A stretch of 64,000 bases of DNA, from NCBI RefSeq assembly GCF_947487305.1, contig NZ_CANKWH010000006.1, forward strand, positions 62,001-126,000. Reading direction: 5' to 3'. The notes under the pieces are model-generated. The model was not told where the DNA came from, searched no databases, and worked only from the letters and a program-made list of their open reading frames with translations. Shown here one piece after another: positions 59,141 to 64,000 of the stretch; the first letter of the stretch is position 1; every line of letters begins with the position of its first letter. Source of the DNA: an uncultured Paracoccus sp. (GTDB lineage: Bacteria; Pseudomonadota; Alphaproteobacteria; Rhodobacterales; Rhodobacteraceae). Position numbers and translations under genes: made by a program.

Positions 59141-61215
59141 CTGGTCGGCGCCGGGGGCGGGGTGGGACGACGGAACAGGCTGCCGCTGTTGAGTGCCTCA
59201 TGCGCCCGCGCCGTCGCCCGTTCCAGCGCAAAGCTGGTGGCGGCGTGGATCCGCAGCAGCGGCGCCCCGGCCTTTAGCTGATCACCCGGCAGGGCCAGGA
59301 GGTCCACCCCGGCTGTGGGCACCAATGGTGCGCCGCTGGTCCGGGCGATGGCGGCGATGGCACGGACGCCAAAACCCGGCATGATCATGTCGCTGTCGGT
59401 GGCGATCACCTCGGAGAGCGGCGCGGGTGCCGGCAGGCCATTCGCGCGCGCGCCCTGCGCCGCGACGATCCGGCGGAATTGCGCGGCGGCGGCACCCGAA
59501 TCCAGCAGCGCCTCGGCCCGCTCGCGCCCGGTTCGCCCGGCCTCGGGTGCCGCCCAGTCAAGGATAGCAGCGGCATAGAGCAGCGCCTTGTCGCGCAGAT
59601 CGGCCGGCGCTTCGGGGTGATTGCCCAGCACCGCGATCACGTCGCGCATTTCCAGCGCCGGCCCGATGCCCCGGCCGATCGGTCCGCTGCCATCGGTGAT
59701 CATCACATGGGCGCTGATGCCCAGCTCGCGCGCCACGGTCAGGAACAGTGTCTCCAGCGCGGCGGCCTCGGCACTGCTGCGGGTCTTGGCCTCGGGTCCG
59801 ACGGGCATGTCGATCAGCACATGGGTGGAACCCGCCGCCAGCTTCTTCGACAGGATCGAGGACACGTCGAGCTGCGCCGATTTCAGCCCCAGCGGCTGGT
59901 TGATGGCGTTCATCACGTCATCCACGGGCGAGTGGGTCAGATTGCCGTTCCAGGCGATGCAGCCGCCGACCTCGCCGACGACCCGGCGCAATTCGTCGGG
60001 CGAGAGATCGACGCGCGCCAGAACCTCCATCGCATCCGCCGTGCCCGAGGCCGAGGTGATCGCCCGGGACGAGGTCTTGGGCATGATCAGCCCGGCGGCG
60101 GTGACGATCGGAATGATGATCGGGGTGATGCGGTTGCCGGGAATGCCGCCCATCGAATGCTTGTCGACCACGACCGGCGCATCCCAATGCACGTTCTCGG
60201 TGCGCCGCGCGCGGGATTTGGCCAGCGCCACCACCTCTTCGGTGGTCAGGCCATTGGCGGCGCTGACCAGAAAGCCCGCAAGCTCGCTGCGCGAATAGCG
60301 GCCGCGCACCATGTCATCCACCACCTGCTCGATATCCTCGGCCGACAGTTCCTCGCCCCGGATCTTGCGGCGCAACACCTCGCGGCTGGCGGGCGAGGGC
60401 GAGGGCCGCATCTCGAGGAGCGCATCGCCCTCGACGTCAAGCTGGCTGGCAAGTTTCACGTCCAGCAGGCAGGTATCGGCCGGAAAGGCGGGCGCGGTCT
60501 CATAGGCCAGTTCGGCGACCAGCGCCCGGCCCGAGCGGGTCAGAAGTTCGACGCGGCTGCCCTGGGCGCGCATCATTTCGGCGACCGGATGGTCGTTCGA
60601 GATGATGCAGAGATTGCCGTTCGCCGTCTTCAGGCTGGCGGCCTTGCCGTGGAAATGCTGGCGGGCGCTGCCGACGATGGCTTGCACCAGCGCATTGATC
60701 CCGGCCTCGGGGCTGTCATCGTTCCGCACCCGGACCACGCCGCGCCCGACCTGCGGGATCTCGGCCTGACGGGCGATGCGGCGCTGGATCTCGGCCTCGC
60801 TTTCGCGGCCGCGCGCCCTGAGCCGTGCCGCGATCACCTCGGGCGAGGCTTCGATCGAGACGATCAGGGTCTGGTCCCACAGCGCGGCGATCTGCCCGAG
60901 CTCGCGGCGCGAACCGTTGACGATCACGTTCACCCCGCGCCTGAGATCGTCCAGCAGATCCATCGGCAGGCCATAGCTGAGGCCATGCGCCTGCCACTGG
61001 TGGAAGAAGGCGCCCCCGTCCCGCAAGGCCTCGAACTCCGCCGTGGTGACGGCCACGTAATCCTCACCCCCGGCCTCGGGGTCGCGGGTGATGTAGCGCT
61101 GACAGAACCGGTAGAATTCATACCGTCCCAGCCTGTCCCTGGCACCGTCCAGCAAGGTGTCCTTGCCGACGCCGCTGGGGCCGACGACCAGAAAGAGGGT
61201 TCCCTTGAACGACAT
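59137..61215 (-). CDS. Fusion of ribose 1,5-bisphosphokinase (PhnN) and AMP phosphorylase
   Basis: 692 aa. Residues 1-185 are PhnN-like: P-loop VVGPSGVGKDTLL at 10-22, the guanylate-kinase-like YRFCQRYITRDPEAGGEDY and SYGLPMDLLDDL. Residues ~190-275 form the small N-terminal domain and ~276-680 the catalytic part of an archaeal-type AMP phosphorylase: VVVDKHSMGGIPGNR at 348-362, PKTSSRAITSASGTAD at 379-394. AMP phosphorylase makes ribose 1,5-bisphosphate from AMP and phosphate; PhnN makes PRPP from it with ATP. The single chain could thus convert AMP to PRPP plus adenine. It follows nadC by 39 bp. The chemistry is inferred from family knowledge. Confidence 0.85.
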   Translation of the reverse strand: MSFKGTLFLVVGPSGVGKDTLLDGARDRLGRYEFYRFCQRYITRDPEAGGEDYVAVTTAEFEALRDGGAFFHQWQAHGLSYGLPMDLLDDLRRGVNVIVNGSRRELGQIAALWDQTLIVSIEASPEVIAARLRARGRESEAEIQRRIARQAEIPQVGRGVVRVRNDDSPEAGINALVQAIVGSARQHFHGKAASLKTANGNLCIISNDHPVAEMMRAQGSRVELLTRSGRALVAELAYETAPAFPADTCLLDVKLASQLDVEGDALLEMRPSPSPASREVLRRKIRGEELSAEDIEQVVDDMVRGRYSRSELAGFLVSAANGLTTEEVVALAKSRARRTENVHWDAPVVVDKHSMGGIPGNRITPIIIPIVTAAGLIMPKTSSRAITSASGTADAMEVLARVDLSPDELRRVVGEVGGCIAWNGNLTHSPVDDVMNAINQPLGLKSAQLDVSSILSKKLAAGSTHVLIDMPVGPEAKTRSSAEAAALETLFLTVARELGISAHVMITDGSGPIGRGIGPALEMRDVIAVLGNHPEAPADLRDKALLYAAAILDWAAPEAGRTGRERAEALLDSGAAAAQFRRIVAAQGARANGLPAPAPLSEVIATDSDMIMPGFGVRAIAAIARTSGAPLVPTAGVDLLALPGDQLKAGAPLLRIHAATSFALERATARAHEALNSGSLFRRPTPPPAPTR

Positions 61216-61254
61216 GAATGGCTCCGGTTCTGTCTTGCTCGTGGCGGCGACGGA

Positions 61255-62091
61255 TCAGACGTCGTCCAGCCCGATATCCACGCAGGGCGCGGACTGGGTG
61301 ATGCGGCCGACCGAGATGAAGTCGACGCCGGTCTCGGCCTTGCCGCGGATGGTATCGAGCCGCACCCCGCCCGAGCATTCCAGCGGCACCCGGCCGGCGA
61401 CCCAGGCCACCGCCTCGCGCATCGCCTCGTTGGTCATGTTGTCCAGCATGATGACATCGGCCCCGGCCTCCAGCGCCTCCTTGACCTGATCGAGCCGGTC
61501 GCATTCGACCTCGATCTTGGTCAGGATCGGGGCATGGGCCTTGGCCCGCGCAACCGCCGCCGTGATCGAACCGGCCACCGCGATGTGGTTGTCCTTCAGC
61601 ATGATGCCGTTATCCAGACCCAGACGGTGGTTGCGCCCGCCGCCGCAGGTGACGGCATATTTCTCGAGCATCCGAAGGCCCGGCGTGGTCTTGCGGGTGT
61701 CGACGAGGAAGGCGCCGGTGCCCTCGATTTCCTTGACGTAATCGGCGGTGACGCCGGCGATGCCGCTCATCCGCTGCATCAGGTTCAGCGCCACGCGCTC
61801 GGCGGTCAGCAGGGCCTGGGCATTGCCGCTGATCCTGGCGAAGGTGGTGCCGGCGGTGATCCGGTCGCCATCCTTGTAGAGCGCCTCGAAGGTGCAATTC
61901 GGGTCGAGCTTCTTGAAGATCAGTTCGGCCATGGGCAGGCCAGAGAGGATGATATCCTCGCGCGCGTTCATCCCGAAGGTGGCCACGGCATCGTCATCCA
62001 CCATGATCTTCGCGGTCAGGTCGAAATAGTTGTTGTCCTCGTCGAACCAGAGTTCGATCAGTTGGTCAACTTTGCGCATATCGATCAGCAT
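61255..62091 (-). CDS. nadC: Nicotinate-nucleotide pyrophosphorylase (carboxylating) family, NadC-like
   Basis: 278 aa, normal length. Conserved quinolinate/PRPP site motifs are DTRKTTPGLR, GGGRNHRLGLD, IMLKDNHI, VEC, DVIMLDNM and LECSGGV, ending ISVGRITQSAPCVDIGLD. The enzyme transfers phosphoribose from PRPP to quinolinate and releases CO2. nadA and nadB are absent from the window, so this copy seems detached from de novo NAD synthesis. Its downstream neighbour can in principle supply PRPP, and the upstream TRAP permease could import the pyridine acid. A ModD-like paralogue with another base substrate is possible. Confidence 0.9.
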   Translation of the reverse strand: MLIDMRKVDQLIELWFDEDNNYFDLTAKIMVDDDAVATFGMNAREDIILSGLPMAELIFKKLDPNCTFEALYKDGDRITAGTTFARISGNAQALLTAERVALNLMQRMSGIAGVTADYVKEIEGTGAFLVDTRKTTPGLRMLEKYAVTCGGGRNHRLGLDNGIMLKDNHIAVAGSITAAVARAKAHAPILTKIEVECDRLDQVKEALEAGADVIMLDNMTNEAMREAVAWVAGRVPLECSGGVRLDTIRGKAETGVDFISVGRITQSAPCVDIGLDDV

Positions 62092-62145
62092 GGCGTTCCT
62101 TTTCTGACGTGTTGTAGAGATGAGTGGTTGCAGGGTGCCCCGGCC

Positions 62146-64000
62146 TCAGGCGGCCGGAAGCTGGATGCGCTTCTGGCGCAGCCGGAGAGTGACGAAGGCG
62201 GCAAGCGCCAGACCGGCGATCTTGGCCTCGATCCAGGGCGACAGCAGGCAGATGCCGGCGAGGATGGCGAGCCAGCCCCAGACCCGCGTGGTCCGCCGCG
62301 CCGTTTCCGCGCCGATGGCGATGATGATGCAGCCCATGATCACACTCAGCGCCTGCATGGCATCGCCGGTCGAGGCCCAGGGTTGCAGCACGCCCGGATT
62401 GGCGATGAAGGCGAAGGGCATGATGAAGGCGGTCACGGCCAGCTGCATCGCCTCGAGCGAGATCTTGATCGGGTTGGCATCGGCAATCGCCGCCGCTGCG
62501 AAACTGGCCACCGCGACCGGGGGCGTCATCGCCGAAAGCACCGCGTAATAGAGGATGAACATGTGCACCGACATCAGCGGCAGTCCCAACTCGTTCACCA
62601 GTGTCGGCCCGACCAGAACCGCCGCCAGCACATAGGCCGAGGGGGTGGGCATGCCGAGGCCGAGGATGATCGTCACCAGCGCCGACAGCAGCAGGATCAT
62701 GAAGGTGCTGTCACCGACCATGCCAAAGGCCAGAACCGAGAATTTCGACGCCAGCCCGGTCATGGTGATGCCGCCGACCACCAGCCCCGCCGCCGCACAG
62801 GCACCGGTGACGCCGATCATGCGGATCGTGGTTTCGCTGAGCACCTCGATGGTCGGCACCAGCGTCAGCCGGGTCGAGCGGCGGGCCAGCGCCACGATCC
62901 AGACCATGGCCGAGGCGGCGACGGCGGTGAGGCTGGGTGAATAGTGCATCACCAGCATTGCGGTCATGCCCACGAGCGGGATCAGATAGGGCCATCCCGA
63001 GATCATCACATCGCGCAGCTTGGGCACATCGGCCTCGTCCAGCGGCTTCAGACCAAGCGTGGTCGAGCGCATATGCACCTGGATGTAGATGCCGATGTAA
63101 TAGACCACCGCCGGAACGATCGCTGCAAAGCAGATCGCCAGGTAATCGAGTCCGGTGACTTCGGCCATGATGAAGGCGGCCGAACCCATCACCGGCGGCA
63201 GAAGGCTGCCCCCGGTCGAGGCCGCGACCTCGGTGCCGGCGGCCATTTCGGCGCGGTAGCCCAGCTTCTTCATCATCGGAATGGTGATCGAGCCGGTCGC
63301 CACCACATCCGAGGTTGGGCTGCCCGACATGGTGCCGAAGAGCGCCGAGGACACCACCGCGACCTTGGCCGGGCCGCCGGGCGAGCGCCCGGTCAGGGCC
63401 GAGGACAGGCCGAAGAAGAAGGCCCCGCCGCCGGCGCGCTCGAGAATGGTGCCGAAGAGCACGAAGAGAAACGCATAGGTCGCGGCGACACGCACCGGCG
63501 CACCGAACAGCCCGTCCGAGGTATAGACGTTGATATCGACGAAATGCTGCAGCGAGATATAGCCATGCGCCATCGGACCGCTGAGCAGATGCCCGAAGAG
63601 GTTATAGGTGATGAAGCTGAGCACCAGCAGCATCAGGAACAGCCCCACCGTGCGGCGGGTGATCTCGAGCGTCAGCAGGATCATGATCCCGGCGAACAGG
63701 AACTGGTGCCAGCTGAGCGGGGTCAGCAGCGACACCCGCTCGGCCGTGACCGAGATGTTCATGATGAAATAGACCGCCGAGGCCGCCGCCGCCGCCGACA
63801 GGATCCAGTCGAGCCAGGAGGCGTGCCTGGGGTTCGAGCGCGGGCTCGCCGCAACCAGCAGGAAGGACGGCACGAGGATCAGCGACAGGAAGATGATGGT
63901 CATGGCGAGGGAATCGACCCGCATCCAGGTCGCGGCCGAGATGACCCAGACCGCGACCCCGGCGCAGTAGAGCGTCATCGGCCAGACCATCCAGCCCTGC
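62146..64000 (-). CDS. TRAP transporter fused 4TM/12TM permease (TAXI type), start beyond or at the window edge
   Basis: At least 614 aa; the frame remains open to the right edge, so the start may lie outside (an internal ATG is at 63990). Around 16-18 hydrophobic segments. DctM-like motifs FGTMSGSPTSDVVATGSITIPMM, ASTGGSLLPPVMGSAAFIM, LGLGMPTPSAYVLAA and AMTPPVAVASFAAAAIA are visible, preceded by an N-terminal DctQ-like portion, as in TAXI-TRAP permeases. The binding-protein gene is presumably just outside. It is the first visible gene of the operon TRAP-nadC-PhnN/AMPpase-AbrB. The ligand may be a pyridine carboxylate or nucleoside-derived acid; this is inference. Confidence 0.88.
   Translation of the reverse strand, partial: QGWMVWPMTLYCAGVAVWVISAATWMRVDSLAMTIIFLSLILVPSFLLVAASPRSNPRHASWLDWILSAAAAASAVYFIMNISVTAERVSLLTPLSWHQFLFAGIMILLTLEITRRTVGLFLMLLVLSFITYNLFGHLLSGPMAHGYISLQHFVDINVYTSDGLFGAPVRVAATYAFLFVLFGTILERAGGGAFFFGLSSALTGRSPGGPAKVAVVSSALFGTMSGSPTSDVVATGSITIPMMKKLGYRAEMAAGTEVAASTGGSLLPPVMGSAAFIMAEVTGLDYLAICFAAIVPAVVYYIGIYIQVHMRSTTLGLKPLDEADVPKLRDVMISGWPYLIPLVGMTAMLVMHYSPSLTAVAASAMVWIVALARRSTRLTLVPTIEVLSETTIRMIGVTGACAAAGLVVGGITMTGLASKFSVLAFGMVGDSTFMILLLSALVTIILGLGMPTPSAYVLAAVLVGPTLVNELGLPLMSVHMFILYYAVLSAMTPPVAVASFAAAAIADANPIKISLEAMQLAVTAFIMPFAFIANPGVLQPWASTGDAMQALSVIMGCIIIAIGAETARRTTRVWGWLAILAGICLLSPWIEAKIAGLALAAFVTLRLRQKRIQLPAA

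Noticed and set aside
59479..62940. 1153-codon open frame on the + strand
   Set aside because: Covers the fusion, nadC and TRAP genes in antisense; composition is that of a shadow frame while the - strand motifs are unambiguous.
1..64000. tRNA, rRNA, CRISPR arrays, insertion sequences
   Set aside because: No cloverleaf-like sequence, spaced short direct repeats or transposase motifs were recognised on reading both strands; a covariance-model search was not possible here.

Overview
The window is GC-rich DNA with a gene repertoire typical of Rhodobacteraceae/Paracoccaceae (Paracoccus-like): TRAP and LIV transporters, NnrS and NosL, Dnr/FNR boxes, DnaA-like plasmid initiators. Positions 52.5-58 kb form a replication and maintenance module: DnaA-N-like initiator, iteron-like repeats, parAB, parDE, and a tyrosine recombinase with a dif-like site. 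The window therefore probably lies on a megaplasmid or chromid rather than the main chromosome. Species assignment is inference.

Layout. 1-2.3 kb: end-truncated NRPS-type adenylation gene and an anaerobically controlled ubiT. 2.4-11.4 kb: an AfuABC/PgtC-like ABC importer and its dedicated PgtABC-like signalling cassette (periplasmic sensor, histidine kinase, sigma54-family regulator lacking GAFTGA), with three copies of a GTCA-N4-TGAC operator. 11.4-17.2 kb: pentaheme cytochrome, a frameshifted Tat-exported FAD oxidoreductase, an MFS transporter and a periplasmic amidohydrolase. 17.2-19.1 kb: GTP-type PEP carboxykinase. 19.2-25.8 kb: an acyl-CoA dehydrogenase/ETF/AraC/molybdenum-hydroxylase operon. 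26-36.6 kb: a catabolic operon with a LIV ABC importer, GST, intradiol dioxygenase, SDR, BKACE, MDR reductase, cupin and an alpha/beta hydrolase, facing a LacI regulator with two operators. 38-40 kb: YbaY-META protein and YegD-like Hsp70. 40.2-48.7 kb: GntR-dctPQM-idnD-lldD-uxuA-uxuB, a sugar-acid uptake and hexuronate/idonate route. 48.7-52.5 kb: CDF metal exporter and an NO/denitrification accessory island (nnrS, crp/fnr-type regulator, nosL, small membrane gene). 52.5-58 kb: replicon maintenance. 58-64 kb: an operon of a fused TRAP permease, nadC, a PhnN-AMP-phosphorylase fusion and an AbrB-type membrane protein.

The genes work as cassettes, each pairing transport, local regulation and enzymes. 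The strongest candidates for something not yet well described are: (a) the PhnN-AMP-phosphorylase fusion beside nadC, which could make PRPP from AMP and hand it to a PRPP-consuming transferase; (b) the transport/sensor SBP pair with a degenerate AAA+ response regulator and repeated operator; (c) the partition-like palindromes embedded inside parA, parB and the recombinase gene, with a dif-like site upstream of the recombinase.

Nearly all long + strand frames between 1 and 36 kb and between 58 and 64 kb are antisense shadows of the - strand genes. No rRNA, tRNA, CRISPR array or insertion sequence was recognised.
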